A stretch of 32,559 nucleotides of DNA from Microbacteriaceae bacterium PS02067 (GTDB lineage Bacteria > Actinomycetota > Actinomycetes > Actinomycetales > Microbacteriaceae): positions 1 to 32,559 of the forward strand of contig JASCPG010000038.1 of assembly GCA_029960085.1 (NCBI GenBank), read 5' to 3'. The notes below the pieces were generated by a model. That model was not told where the DNA came from, ran no database searches, and saw only the letters and a list, made by a program, of their open reading frames with translations. A program made the position numbers and the translations under genes. Shown in pieces: positions 8,045 to 16,408 of this stretch (the first letter of the stretch is position 1; the number at the start of each line of letters is the position of its first letter).

Positions 8045-8088
8045 AAGGGTGAGGGGGTGGATGCCATGGCATCCACCCCCTCACCCTT
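8045..8088. terminator. Bidirectional terminator between amine oxidase and permease
   Basis: A 44-bp perfect palindrome with 22-bp arms, centred on CCATGG (left arm begins AAGGGTGAGGGGGTGG), fills the gap between the convergent genes. A/T-rich bases flank both sides (CGAAGGG / CCCTTTG). It should stop transcription in both directions. Confidence 0.85.
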
Positions 8089-8108
8089 TGCGAAGAGACC
8101 CTGTGCGA

Positions 8109-9632
8109 TCAGACTCCGACGGCCTCGCTGCCCAGATGGGGTGCTTCGGCCTGGTCCGCGCCATGGCCGATCTGGCGGTAGACATCGGGCTTGGCCTTTC
8201 GGAGCCAATACGCCCAGATGACCGCCGCCACCGACGGTACGAGCAGGATCGCCGGGAGGACGAACGTCGTCGGGGTCGACTCCGCCTGGCCGAGCAGCAC
8301 GTCCCAGTTCACGAGGATGAGGATCCAGACCGTGCCGAGGGACACGAACGCGACGATGGGCGCGACAAGGCGACTTCCCGCGCCCACGTCACGCGCATCC
8401 CGGCGGAAGAAGCCGATGACCGCGGCGGACACGAGCACCATCAGGAGCACCAGTCCGAAGGCACCGAGGTTCGTCATCCAGGTGAAGAGGGTGAGCACCG
8501 GGTACGGCCCGTTCGCCGGGTCCCACCCGGTTTCGGCGACCGCGAAGCCGATGATCACGACGGTGGCGAGGATCGACTGCGCGAGGGAGCCCGCCCACGG
8601 CGCGCCGCTTCTCGTGCGGACGGTGCCGAGCACGCGCGGCAGCACGCCTTCCCGCCCGAGCGAGAACGCATACCGCGATACCGCATTGTGGAAGCTGACG
8701 AGCGCGGCGAACAGGCTCGTGATGAACAGGATCGACATCACATCGACCCACAGCACGCCGAGGTGCTCCGCGATGAAGTTGAAGAACAGCGGCGGCCCGG
8801 CTTCTTCGGGCGCGATACCCGCCGGGTCCGTGATCTTCTCGGGCCCGACGGCGAGCGCGAGCGCCCACGACGAGAGCGCGTAGAACACGCCGATCACGGC
8901 CACGGCGAGGAACGTCGCGCGCGGGATCGTGCGCTTGGGGTCCTTCGACTCCTCACCGTAGATGGCGGCGGATTCGAACCCCATGAAGGCTGCGATGCCG
9001 AACGCGAGGACAGCCCCGACCCCCGGCACGAAGAGCGCCGACGGCGTGATAGGCCGCGCGGTGAATCCCTCCGCCGGGTTCGCGAAGGCGGCGATGTCGA
9101 ACACGATCACGGCCAGGAACTCGAGGGCGACGAGAACCCCGAGCACTTTCGCGGACAGGTCCACGCGATTGACGCCGAGGATGCCGACGGCCACGATGCC
9201 GACGAGCACCCACACCCACCAGGGACTCGCCCAGCCGGTCTTGGACTCGATGAACGACGAGATCTGGAAGCCGAACATCCCCCAGATCCCCACCTGCATG
9301 GCGTTGTAGGCCAAGAGGGCGAGGACCGACGCGCCGACACCGGCGGGGCGCCCGACGCCCTGGGACACATAGGAGTAGAAGGCGCCCGCGTTGGTGATGA
9401 ACCGGCTCATGGCGGCGTACCCGATCGCGAAGATCGCGAGGGCAGCGGCGAGCACGATGTAGCCGAACGGGATGCCGTCGACGTGCGTCACGGAGTACGC
9501 GCTCGTCACGCCGCCGGCGACGACGGTGAGCGGCGCGGAGGCGGCGATGATCAGGAAGGCGACAGCGAGGACGCCGAGGCGGCGGTGCGCAGCGGTGCGC
9601 GTGGTCGAGGTCGTCGGCGGTGAAGTGGCCAT
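8109..9632 (-). CDS. APC-superfamily amino acid/amine permease
   Basis: A 507-residue transporter with about twelve hydrophobic segments and classical APC features: the N-terminal ASAPLTVVAGG unwound-helix region in TM1, FMGFESAAIYGEESKDPKRT (the conserved GFES..EE..P motif of TM6 and its loop), and FHNAVSRYAFSLGREGVLP in the following loop. The ATG at 9632 follows GGAG at suitable spacing. It faces the amine oxidase and is divergent from the AraC regulator, so uptake of the amine substrate is the likely role (inference from context). A GTCAA direct repeat of the same type as before the aldehyde dehydrogenase lies in its promoter region. Confidence 0.9.
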   Translation of the reverse strand: MATSPPTTSTTRTAAHRRLGVLAVAFLIIAASAPLTVVAGGVTSAYSVTHVDGIPFGYIVLAAALAIFAIGYAAMSRFITNAGAFYSYVSQGVGRPAGVGASVLALLAYNAMQVGIWGMFGFQISSFIESKTGWASPWWVWVLVGIVAVGILGVNRVDLSAKVLGVLVALEFLAVIVFDIAAFANPAEGFTARPITPSALFVPGVGAVLAFGIAAFMGFESAAIYGEESKDPKRTIPRATFLAVAVIGVFYALSSWALALAVGPEKITDPAGIAPEEAGPPLFFNFIAEHLGVLWVDVMSILFITSLFAALVSFHNAVSRYAFSLGREGVLPRVLGTVRTRSGAPWAGSLAQSILATVVIIGFAVAETGWDPANGPYPVLTLFTWMTNLGAFGLVLLMVLVSAAVIGFFRRDARDVGAGSRLVAPIVAFVSLGTVWILILVNWDVLLGQAESTPTTFVLPAILLVPSVAAVIWAYWLRKAKPDVYRQIGHGADQAEAPHLGSEAVGV

Positions 9633-9667
9633 GGCATCTCCTTCGATGCTCGGGTCGGATTGTCCTC

Positions 9668-9720
9668 ATCGTTCCGAGCGGCGTGGGGCGCGCATTGACG
9701 GCCGGGGCAGAGTGCTTGAC
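9668..9720 (-). promoter_or_regulatory. Candidate AraC operator and promoter of the amine permease
   Basis: On the minus strand, GTCAA occurs at 9720-9716 and again at 9699-9695, a period of 21 bp. A -10-like AACGAT lies at 9673-9668, exactly 21 nt after the proximal repeat, and no good -35 is present, as expected for an activator-dependent promoter. The rest of the 160-bp divergent region also holds the regulator's own promoter and a small hyphenated palindrome (CGGAT/ATCCG, 9760-9772). Confidence 0.55.
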
Positions 9721-9792
9721 TCTGGGGGCACAACCACACCGTGCTACGATTCCGCAAATCGGATACGATCCGGCCACAGTGAGGTGAGCCAC

Positions 9793-10761
9793 ATGACGTC
9801 ATCGCGCCACTCCGAGGGCGACCTCTCAGAGGCTCCGCTGACCGATGCCTCCCCGGGTCTGGGATTCATCGACTACCGCCACGCGGTCTCGAACGCCGTC
9901 GTCGCCCTCGACGTCCACGCCGAGCACGACGAGCACTTCCGCGGTGCACTGGATGCCGCGACAGCCGGTGACATCCACGTGTTCGGCATCTCGGCGGGCG
10001 AGCACAGCGTCCACCGGACGCCGGGCCTCATCTCGCGCGCGCCACAGCAGTACGTCAAGTTCTCGCTCATCGAGGAGGGCACGGGGCTGATCGTTCAGGA
10101 CGGCCGAGAGACGTCCCTGAGCGCCGGCGACATGGCGATCTACGACACCGATCGGCCGTACTCGCTCCTCTTCGACGACACGATGCGGATGTCGATCGTG
10201 ATGTTCCCCAAGGTCATGCTCGACATCCCGCCCGATGCGGTCGCACGCCTCACCGCGATGCGGCTCGACGGCGCCAGCGGCGTCGGCGCGATGATCGGCC
10301 CGTATGTCGCGTCACTCGCACGTGGCGCGCCGGAACTCGACACCCACCTCGCGCGGCGGATGTTCCGCACCGCGGTGGAGATGGTGGGCACGCTGCTCGA
10401 GGCGAACCTGGGGCCGGATGCCGCGTCGACGGACACCCACGGCACGCTCCTCCGGCGCATCCTCGACTACATCGACGAGAACCTGCCCGACAGCGACCTG
10501 TCGCCGGGCCAGATCGCGGCCGCGCACTTCATCTCGGTGCGCCATCTGCACGCGATCTTCAACGAGCAGGGCACGACAGTGTCGACGATGATCCGCGCGC
10601 GTCGGCTCGAGCGCTGCTACGACGTCCTGGTCGATCCCCAGCAGACGCATCTGTCGATCACCGCGGTGGCGATGGCGCACGGGTTCGTGGATGCCGCGCA
10701 CTTCAGTCGCACGTTCCGCGCGCACTTCGGCGTTCCGCCGAGCGCCGTGCGCACGGCCTGA
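9793..10761 (+). CDS. AraC-family transcriptional regulator of the amine pathway
   Basis: A 322-residue regulator. Residues about 30-200 form a cupin-like AraC-binding domain of the type found in FeaR-like activators (GEHSVHRTP, YVKFSLIEEGTGLIVQDGRE, DTDRPYSLLFDD). The C-terminal 100 residues form the double-HTH AraC domain (LSPGQIAAAHFISVRHLHAI and ITAVAMAHGFVDAAHFSRTF). The ATG at 9793 is preceded by GAGGTGA. It lies between the permease (divergent) and the aldehyde dehydrogenase. The GTCAA direct repeats upstream of these genes are its likely binding sites. By analogy with FeaR it would activate aromatic-amine catabolism; the inducer is unknown. Confidence 0.88.
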   Translation: MTSSRHSEGDLSEAPLTDASPGLGFIDYRHAVSNAVVALDVHAEHDEHFRGALDAATAGDIHVFGISAGEHSVHRTPGLISRAPQQYVKFSLIEEGTGLIVQDGRETSLSAGDMAIYDTDRPYSLLFDDTMRMSIVMFPKVMLDIPPDAVARLTAMRLDGASGVGAMIGPYVASLARGAPELDTHLARRMFRTAVEMVGTLLEANLGPDAASTDTHGTLLRRILDYIDENLPDSDLSPGQIAAAHFISVRHLHAIFNEQGTTVSTMIRARRLERCYDVLVDPQQTHLSITAVAMAHGFVDAAHFSRTFRAHFGVPPSAVRTA

Positions 10762-10787
10762 GCCCGCCACACCGGTGGTGCGCCCGC

Positions 10788-10841
10788 GGTCAACCGACCT
10801 GCGCGGAGGGTCAACCGGCGACCTGGCATCCTGTCGACAAT
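10788..10841 (+). promoter_or_regulatory. Candidate AraC operator and promoter of the aldehyde dehydrogenase
   Basis: GGTCAACCG occurs twice, at 10788-10796 and 10809-10817, exactly 21 bp apart (two helical turns, same face). A -10-like GACAAT follows at 10836-10841. The proximal repeat overlaps the -35 position, as in class II AraC activation. This is the clearest of three similarly built sites in the cluster. Confidence 0.62.
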
Positions 10842-10870
10842 CGAGGGACGACCCGATCAAGGAGGATCCC

Positions 10871-12280
10871 ATGACCGTCGCGACGTCGATTCTGGACGCC
10901 ATCACCGTTCCCGAGAGCGAAGGACGGGCGATCCCGGATGCCGCGACCCGGGAGACCATCGGCTATGCGCCGGTGCATACGCGGGCCGATCTCGACGTTG
11001 CCGTCGCCGCGGCGCGCGCGGCGCAGCCTGCGTGGAATGCGCTCGGTCACGCGGAGCGGTCACGGATCCTGAACGCGATCGCCGATGAGATCGAGGCGAA
11101 CGCGGAGGAACTCGCCCAGCTGCTGTCGCGCGAGCAGGGCAAGCCGCTCGACGGGCCGAATGCCCGCTTCGAGGTGGGGGCCTGTGCGGTCTGGACGCGC
11201 GCCGCCGCCGACACGTTGCTCGAGCCCGAGGTGGTCTTCGAGGTGGAGGGCGCGCGCGCTGAGGTGCACTACGACGCGCTGGGCGTCGTCGGCGCCATCG
11301 GGCCGTGGAACTGGCCCATGATGATCTCCGTCTGGCAGATCGCCCCCTCCCTGCGCATGGGGAACACCGTCGTCGCGAAGCCGAGCGAGTACACGCCGCT
11401 TTCCGTTCTCGCCCTCGCCGAGATCTACAACCGGCACCTCCCTCAGGGTGTGCTCACGGTCATCTCCGGAGATCGCGAAGTGGGCGCAGCGATTCCCGGC
11501 CACGCGGGGATCGACAAGGTGATGTTCACAGGGTCGACGGCGACCGGGCGGAAGATCGTCGAGGCATCCGCGAACAACCTCGCGCGTCTCACCCTCGAAC
11601 TCGGGGGCAATGACGCCGGAATCGTGCTGCCGGGCACCGATCCGGCCGCGATCGCCGAGAACCTCTTCTGGGGCTGCTTCATCAACACCGGCCAGACGTG
11701 CGCGGCACTGAAGCGCCTCTACGTGCACGACTCGCTCTACGACGCAGTCGTCGAGACGCTCGCCGGCATGGCGCAGGCGATGCCCATGGGCCGAGGGCTC
11801 GAGGAGGGCAATGTCCTCGGACCGCTGCAGAACCAGAAGCAGTTCGACATCGTCGAGGGCCTCGTCGACGACGCCCGCCGCCGTGGTGCGCGCATCGTCG
11901 TGGGCGGCGCGGCCGCGCCGGAGCTCGGCCCCCTGTTCTACCGGGCGACCGTCGTCGCCGACATCGAGGACGGTGCGGCGCTCGTCGACGAGGAGCAGTT
12001 CGGACCGGTCATCCCCGTCATCCGCTATACCGACATCGACGACGCCGTGCGGCGCGCCAATGCGTCGGAGCAGGGCCTGGGTGCGTCGGTCTGGTCGGCC
12101 GACGCCGACGCAGCCGTCGAGGTTGCCAAGCGCCTGCAGGCCGGCACCGTCTGGATCAACAGCCACGGCGCGCTCAACCCCGTCGTCCCGTTCGGAGGGA
12201 CCAAGGCATCCGGCTATGGTCAGGAGTTCGGCGCCGCGGGGCTCAAGGCGGTCGCGGCGCCGAAGGTCATCAGCCGGTAG
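10871..12280 (+). CDS. NAD(P)-dependent aldehyde dehydrogenase
   Basis: A 469-residue ALDH-superfamily enzyme that oxidises aldehydes to carboxylic acids. Catalytic residues are visible: Cys277 in NTGQTCAA, Glu243 in LELGGND, and Asn147 in GPWNWP. KPSEYTP (170-176) and FTGSTATGR (219-227) form the cofactor-binding elements. The ATG follows AAGGAGG. Its position beside the amine oxidase, permease and AraC regulator makes it the second enzyme, converting the amine-derived aldehyde to the acid. The exact aldehyde (for example 4-hydroxyphenylacetaldehyde or phenylacetaldehyde) cannot be read from the sequence. Confidence 0.92.
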   Translation: MTVATSILDAITVPESEGRAIPDAATRETIGYAPVHTRADLDVAVAAARAAQPAWNALGHAERSRILNAIADEIEANAEELAQLLSREQGKPLDGPNARFEVGACAVWTRAAADTLLEPEVVFEVEGARAEVHYDALGVVGAIGPWNWPMMISVWQIAPSLRMGNTVVAKPSEYTPLSVLALAEIYNRHLPQGVLTVISGDREVGAAIPGHAGIDKVMFTGSTATGRKIVEASANNLARLTLELGGNDAGIVLPGTDPAAIAENLFWGCFINTGQTCAALKRLYVHDSLYDAVVETLAGMAQAMPMGRGLEEGNVLGPLQNQKQFDIVEGLVDDARRRGARIVVGGAAAPELGPLFYRATVVADIEDGAALVDEEQFGPVIPVIRYTDIDDAVRRANASEQGLGASVWSADADAAVEVAKRLQAGTVWINSHGALNPVVPFGGTKASGYGQEFGAAGLKAVAAPKVISR

Positions 12281-12285
12281 GCCCG

Positions 12286-12315
12286 TCCGCCGATCCGGCC
12301 CCACAGATCGGCGGA
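12286..12315 (+). terminator. Hairpin terminator after the aldehyde dehydrogenase
   Basis: Perfect 10-bp arms TCCGCCGATC and GATCGGCGGA with a 10-nt loop, 6 bp after the stop codon. There is no T-tract, as is common for actinobacterial terminators. Confidence 0.6.
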
Positions 12316-12376
12316 GCGTTGAGAAGCGATTCGCGCACGCCGTCGGCGATGACCCCGCCGCCGCTGCTGCTCGCCC

Positions 12377-12408
12377 GCGGACCGACATCCTCGGGGAAGT
12401 CGGTCCGC
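12377..12408. other. Hairpin in the leader region of the Pr6Pr-like gene
   Basis: Perfect arms GCGGACCGAC and GTCGGTCCGC with a 12-nt loop, about 50 bp before the next start codon. It may be a terminator of an upstream transcript or a leader structure; the sequence does not decide which. Confidence 0.4.
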
Positions 12409-12457
12409 AGCAGTCCAGAATGGGAGCGTGAGCCCAGGATCCCCTCATGCTCGCGGC

Positions 12458-13243
12458 ATGATCACCGCCGCTCGTCTCTGGTATGCCCTGGTCGCAGCGA
12501 TCGTCGTCGCGTCGATCGCCGTCCAGGTCGTGCTCCTGTTCACGGGCGGTGCGGATGCCAACTCGGGTGAGACCGGTGCCAGCGCTGACATCGGCACGCG
12601 GCTCGTCAGGCTGTTCCTGTTCTTCACCATCGACAGCAACATCGTCGTCCTCGTGGCGTGTCTGCTCCTGGTCGCCGACCCGATGCGCGGCGGCTTCTGG
12701 TGGGAAGCGCTGCGACTCAACGCGCTCGTCGCGATCACCGTCACCGGCGTCGTCTACGCGGTCCTCCTCGCTCCGAACATCCACATAGCGGGCTGGGCGC
12801 TGGCGACGATGATCGGCCTCCACATCATTTCGCCCATCGGATTCGTCGGCGCATGGCTGACTCTCGGACCCCGGCCGAGATTCAGATGGGCCACGGTGCC
12901 TGCCGCGTTCGTCCTGCCCGCCGCGTGGATCGCAGTCACCTTCATCCGCGGCGCGGCCGTCGGATGGTACCCCTACCCGTTTCTCGACGTGGGACGCATC
13001 GGTCTCCCGGCGGCGCTCCTCAATGCGGCTCTCATCCTGGCTGCGGCCGCTCTCCTCGCCGTTGTCTACCACGTTGTCGACAGGAGGGTCCCGAGCCTGC
13101 TGAACGAGGCCGACGGCGGAAACGACGGGGCAGACCCGGCCCACGGACCGACCGTGTGTAGAGGATCGCGCAGGCGTAAGGGAGCCGCGTGTCGCACACC
13201 AGCTGGGGTCGCCGCGAACTTCACCTTCGGCCCCCGTTGGTGA
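12458..13243 (+). CDS. Pr6Pr-like six-helix membrane protein with an unusual C-terminal tail
   Basis: A 261-residue membrane protein with about six hydrophobic segments. FTIDSNIVVLVACLLL, NIHIAGWALATMIGLHIISP and YPYPFLDV match actinobacterial Pr6Pr/FAR-17a-like proteins of unknown function. The ATG at 12458 begins the first helix cleanly, but an in-frame GTG at 12428 is possible; neither has a well-spaced Shine-Dalgarno. After the last helix (ending VVDRRVPSLLN) the frame runs on for about 45 Arg/Gly/Ala-rich residues that look non-native and enter the rearranged zone. The original stop may have been lost there. Confidence 0.6.
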   Translation: MITAARLWYALVAAIVVASIAVQVVLLFTGGADANSGETGASADIGTRLVRLFLFFTIDSNIVVLVACLLLVADPMRGGFWWEALRLNALVAITVTGVVYAVLLAPNIHIAGWALATMIGLHIISPIGFVGAWLTLGPRPRFRWATVPAAFVLPAAWIAVTFIRGAAVGWYPYPFLDVGRIGLPAALLNAALILAAAALLAVVYHVVDRRVPSLLNEADGGNDGADPAHGPTVCRGSRRRKGAACRTPAGVAANFTFGPRW

Positions 13244-13304
13244 CAGGACTCAAGGGCATGGTGCAGCTGCTCCGCAAGGTAAACCCATGCCGCAACGCCT
13301 GTCA
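13244..13304. other. Unassigned junction sequence
   Basis: Between the Pr6Pr-like gene and the oxidoreductase remnant lies a short stretch with more T/A-ending triplets than its neighbours. It reads open on the minus strand, but no family was recognised. It is probably foreign sequence left at a rearrangement point. Confidence 0.3.
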
Positions 13305-13898
13305 GATCCGTTCCGGGAGACAGGCATCCGTTTTCAGGGCGATCGTCGCGCTGTCGTCGACACCGGTGGGAGCGAGGGTGCCGACCGAGCGGATCGTGCT
13401 CGGCGGCCCGATGATGGACGACGCGAACGCGACGATGTAGACGCCGAGGTCGAGCATGGCGCCGCCGCCGAGGGCGGGATCGAACATGCGGCTGGTGGGG
13501 TCGAACGGGACGAGCGAGCCGAAGTCGGCGCGGACGAGGTCGATCTCGCCGAGGGTGCCGGCGGCTAGCACCTGCCGGATGCCGTCGGCCTGCGGCAGGT
13601 AGCGCGTCCACATCGCCTCGGCGACGAGGACCCCGGCGGCGCGCCCCGCGGCCAGGATCTCGGTCGCGTCGACGGCCGAGAGGGCGATCGGCTTCTCGAT
13701 GAGGACATGCTTGCCGGCCTCGATCGCCGCCAGCGCCTGCTCCCGGTGGAGCGGATGCGGGGTGGCGACGTAGACCACGTCGACCTCGGGGTCGCCGACC
13801 AGGTCCGCGACCGACCGGTGCACGCGGCCGATGCCGTGGGCGTCGGCGAACGCCCGGGTCTTGTCGGCATCCCGCGCGGTGACGGCGACCGCGCGCTG
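13305..13898 (-). pseudogene. Gfo/Idh/MocA-family oxidoreductase, truncated at both ends
   Basis: The minus strand encodes the middle of a Gfo/Idh/MocA NAD(P)-dependent sugar/inositol-type dehydrogenase. VAVTARDADKTRAFADAHGI leads into VDVVYVATPHPLHREQALAA, the catalytic-lysine motif GKHVLIEKPIAL, AEAMWTRYLPQADGIRQVL and GGGAMLDLGVYIVAFAS. The dinucleotide-binding GxGxxG at the N-terminus is absent: an in-frame TGA precedes the first homologous codons near 13898. The C-terminal half ends after DDSATIALKT near 13340, with a few unrelated codons and a stop. Roughly 200 of about 330 residues remain, so it is not expected to function. Confidence 0.8.
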
Positions 13899-14038
13899 TC
13901 AGGGATGTGGAGCCGCTGCCGGATGAGGAGTTCTGGCCTCGTCTCGACGTTTTCGACGGGCGCTTCGACGGTGTCCTGAAGCATCGCCGTTTCGAACGTG
14001 AACTGGCCGTGCGCGTCGGGGACGAGGTCCTCGAGTAA
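13898..14038 (+). pseudogene. 3' fragment of an unidentified gene
   Basis: The plus strand is open and codon-biased from the junction to the TAA at 14036-14038 (beginning RDVEPLPDEEFWPRLDVFDG and ending RVGDEVLE). There is no start codon and it abuts the oxidoreductase remnant directly. It looks like the last 45 or so codons of a soluble protein whose 5' part was deleted. The family was not recognised. Confidence 0.45.
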
Positions 14039-14045
14039 AGAATTC

Positions 14046-14106
14046 TTGACACATTGCGGATCGTCGTGTCATCCTGCCTCATGTCAAGCATTCCTGACAT
14101 CGGAGG
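14046..14106 (+). promoter_or_regulatory. Promoter and TGTCA-type operators of the membrane protein/Xre/MDR operon
   Basis: TTGACA at 14046-14051 is a consensus -35; 17 bp later TCATCC is a weak -10. A perfect inverted repeat ATGTCA (14081-14086) / TGACAT (14095-14100) with an 8-nt spacer sits just downstream, and the same TGACA/TGTCA core recurs at 14047-14051 and 14067-14071. GGAGG at 14102-14106 serves the ATG at 14113. These repeats are the likely target of the operon's own regulator (inference). Confidence 0.6.
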
Positions 14107-14112
14107 TGCAGC

Positions 14113-14547
14113 ATGGCTCGTGAGGAACGCGCCGCGTGGGTCGGACTCGTCGTCTCGCTCATCGCCATCGCGGTCTACGCCGCAGTCGTCGCGGGGCGGG
14201 CGGCATCCACCCCCCTCCTGGAGGTCGACTGGCTCGGACCCATGCTCTGGACGATCATCGGCGGCATCGTCGTCTCGATCGTCGTCACGATCATCTGGGG
14301 TGTCGTCGCTGAGGGCGGGTCCCTCCGCGGCGAGAACGCCGCCGACGAACGCGACCGTGCGATCACGCAGATGGGCGACCGCGTCGGTGTCGCGTTCCTC
14401 GTCATCGGCGGCGTCGTCGGCATCGCCCTCTGCGCGATCGACGCCGCCCCGTTCTGGATCGCGAACACCCTCTATGCGGGCTTCGCCCTCTCGTCCGTCG
14501 TCGGTGGCATCGCCCGCGTCGTCGCCTACCGCCGCGGGCTCGTCTGA
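14113..14547 (+). CDS. Four-helix membrane protein paired with an Xre regulator
   Basis: A 144-residue protein with four hydrophobic segments ([77 protein letters not shown]). Between helices 2 and 3 is a charged loop [19 protein letters not shown], a motif of small membrane proteins commonly followed by a Cro/CI-type regulator. No biochemical function is known. Start is set by GGAGG 6 nt upstream. Its stop overlaps the regulator start as TGATG. Confidence 0.75.
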   Translation: MAREERAAWVGLVVSLIAIAVYAAVVAGRAASTPLLEVDWLGPMLWTIIGGIVVSIVVTIIWGVVAEGGSLRGENAADERDRAITQMGDRVGVAFLVIGGVVGIALCAIDAAPFWIANTLYAGFALSSVVGGIARVVAYRRGLV

Positions 14548-14762
14548 TGGTCAAGCCGACACGCGTCACGAACGCCATCCGCGAGCTGCGCACCGACCGC
14601 GGGCTCACCCAGGCCGACCTCGCCGGCGCCGTCGGCGTCACCCGCCAGACCCTCATCGCCATCGAACAGGGCAAGTACTCGCCCTCGCTCGAGATGGCCT
14701 TCCAGATCGTCCGCGTCCTCGACGTCCCCTTCGACGCGGCCTTCCAGTACCCGGAGGACTGA
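14547..14762 (+). CDS. Small Xre/Cro-CI-type helix-turn-helix regulator
   Basis: A 71-residue single-domain regulator: [40 protein letters not shown] and [20 protein letters not shown] cover the whole HTH_3-type fold. This class typically controls its own operon. It is translationally coupled to the upstream membrane protein and followed 3 bp later by the MDR oxidoreductase, so all three are probably co-transcribed from the promoter near 14046. Confidence 0.9.
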   Translation: MVKPTRVTNAIRELRTDRGLTQADLAGAVGVTRQTLIAIEQGKYSPSLEMAFQIVRVLDVPFDAAFQYPED

Positions 14763-14765
14763 CCC

Positions 14766-15749
14766 ATGACCGACACCATGACCGTCTGGCGCCAGCGCCG
14801 CTACGGTTCCGCCGACGCCGTCCGCCCCGAGACCGTCCCGGTCCCCGTACCGCGCGCCGGCGAGGTCCTGCTGCAGACGGATGCCGTCGCCCTGAACTCC
14901 GGCGACATCCACCTCATGCGCGGTGAGCCGGGACTCGTCCGCGTCGCGCTCGGCCTCCGCGGACCGCGCATCCGCGGCCGCGGCATGGACGTCGCCGGCA
15001 CCGTGCTCGCCGTTGGCGACGGCGTCACCGAGTTCGTCGTCGGCGACGCCGTCGTGGGGTCGGGGCGCGAGACCCTCGCTGACCGCGTCGTCGTCTCCGC
15101 GAAGCGACTCACCCGCCTGCCCGAGACGGTCGCGCCCGCGATCGCTGCGACCCTGCCCATCGCCGGCAACACCGCCGTGCAGACCCTCGACGCCTGCCGC
15201 GTCGGCTCGGGCGCGCGCGTCCTCATCGCGGGAGCGGGCGGCGGCGTCGGCACCTTCCTCGTGCAGCTCGCCGCCGACCGCGGCGCCGAGGTGTGGGCGA
15301 CGTGCGGGGAGCGCGCGCGACCCGTGCTCGAGCGGCTCGGAGCCGCTCGGACGTTCGACTACCGCGCGCTCGAACTCAGCGACCTGCCCCGCGGCAGGTT
15401 CGACGCCGTCGTCGACATCGCCGGCGAGCCGCCCCTCACGGTCCTCCGCGACCTGCTCGCCCCCGGCGGCACCGCTGCCCTGGTCGGCGGCGACGGGCAT
15501 CCCTTCTTCGGACCCTTCGGACGCATCCTCCGCTCCGCCGTCACCCGCGGGCGGTTCCGCCCGATCACCGCGGTCACCCGTGCCGAGACGACGGCGCAGC
15601 TGGTCGAGCTCGCGGCATCCGTGCGTCTCACCCCGCACCTCGAGCGCACCTTCCCGCTCTCGCAGGCCGGCGCCGCCCTCGCCTACGTCGAGGCGGGCCG
15701 CACCGTGGGCAAGGTCGTGGTCGTCCGCGACGGACTGCTCGACGTCTGA
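14766..15749 (+). CDS. Zinc-independent MDR-family NAD(P)-dependent oxidoreductase
   Basis: A 327-residue medium-chain reductase of the quinone-oxidoreductase-like branch. The N-terminal GroES-like domain includes VALNSGDIHLMRG and GMDVAGTVLAVGDGVTEFVV. The Rossmann domain has AGAGGGVGTFLVQLA, and the C-terminus has VEAGRTVGKVVV. The cysteine and histidine ligands of zinc alcohol dehydrogenases are absent, so reduction of a quinone, enone or similar electrophile is more likely than alcohol oxidation. It starts 3 bp after the Xre regulator stop and shares its operon. The substrate is unknown. Confidence 0.85.
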   Translation: MTDTMTVWRQRRYGSADAVRPETVPVPVPRAGEVLLQTDAVALNSGDIHLMRGEPGLVRVALGLRGPRIRGRGMDVAGTVLAVGDGVTEFVVGDAVVGSGRETLADRVVVSAKRLTRLPETVAPAIAATLPIAGNTAVQTLDACRVGSGARVLIAGAGGGVGTFLVQLAADRGAEVWATCGERARPVLERLGAARTFDYRALELSDLPRGRFDAVVDIAGEPPLTVLRDLLAPGGTAALVGGDGHPFFGPFGRILRSAVTRGRFRPITAVTRAETTAQLVELAASVRLTPHLERTFPLSQAGAALAYVEAGRTVGKVVVVRDGLLDV

Positions 15750-15776
15750 CGCCGGGTTCGGGGACGAGGCCGTACC

Positions 15777-16406
15777 TCAGATCCCGGCGTATCGCGCGAT
15801 GTAGTCGTCGTCGGGGGTCGATGACCGGCGTCGGACCGTGAACGCTCGCCCGAAACCGGTGTCCCAGTCCATCCACGTCGTCGACAATTCAGGGCCGGCG
15901 ATCACCGACCCACCGAAGGACAGAACCGCCGACTCGGCCGCGGCCTCCCAGAGGTGCTCCTCGATCCCGGCGGTGTCGAAGGCGACGAGCCGCTCACGGT
16001 CGGCACCGTCGACTCTCACCACGGCGCGTGCACTGGTGAGAATGGGGTACTGCCGATCGCTTTCGTCGAAGAGTTCCGACATCTCGTCTGCGTCCCGTGA
16101 GCGTCGGGACTCGGAAGAGAACGCCGTGATGATCTCGATCGATTCGCTCTTGTGCCGCAGTATGCCCTGACCCAGTTGGACGACGACGGCGGCCATGTCC
16201 AGATCGGCCGGTCGTGTCCACGACATCGGGTCCGCAAGACAGGTCTCGAAGTTGTCGCGCCCTCGTCCGATCAAGGACCCCACGACGGCGAGTTCCTCTC
16301 CGTGAAGTGTTTGGTCCGACGCGATGATCGCTCGCGCAGCGGGCAGCGCCCGCGCCGCAAGCAAACCCAGAGTTTGCGTCCAACGCAGGACGAAGTCCTC
16401 GCCGCG
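15777..16406 (-). pseudogene. Hypothetical protein lacking its 5' end
   Basis: The minus strand is open from about 16406 (codons GEDFVLRWTQTLGLLAARAL) to the stop at 15777 and encodes about 210 residues of a soluble protein. They include ASDQTLHGEELAVVGSLIGR, SESIEIITAFSSESRRSRDA and an ending DDDYIARYAGI. No family was recognised. The first methionine (16364) lies well inside the apparent domain. Directly upstream the sequence becomes a different gene in another frame (the pterin-dehydratase-like fragment), so the original N-terminus seems lost. If the ATG at 16364 is used, a 195-residue product is possible. Confidence 0.5.
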
Positions 16407-16408
16407 CG

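Noticed and set aside
8049..9623. A 524-codon plus-strand frame opposite the APC permease
   Set aside because: The permease on the other strand has all family motifs; this frame is highly charged low-complexity sequence without a ribosome-binding site.
9472..9792. N-terminal extension of the AraC regulator
   Set aside because: The extension overlaps the divergent permease and the promoter region; the ATG at 9793 has a ribosome-binding site and gives the normal family length.
11060..13144. A very long minus-strand open frame (almost 700 codons) opposite the aldehyde dehydrogenase
   Set aside because: It is antisense to a gene with clear ALDH catalytic motifs, is extremely rich in Arg/Asp/Glu, and matches no family; a GC-skew artefact.
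13150..13330. Possible tRNA gene as an integration site in the scar zone
   Set aside because: No cloverleaf, anticodon arm or T-arm GGTTCGA motif could be built on either strand.
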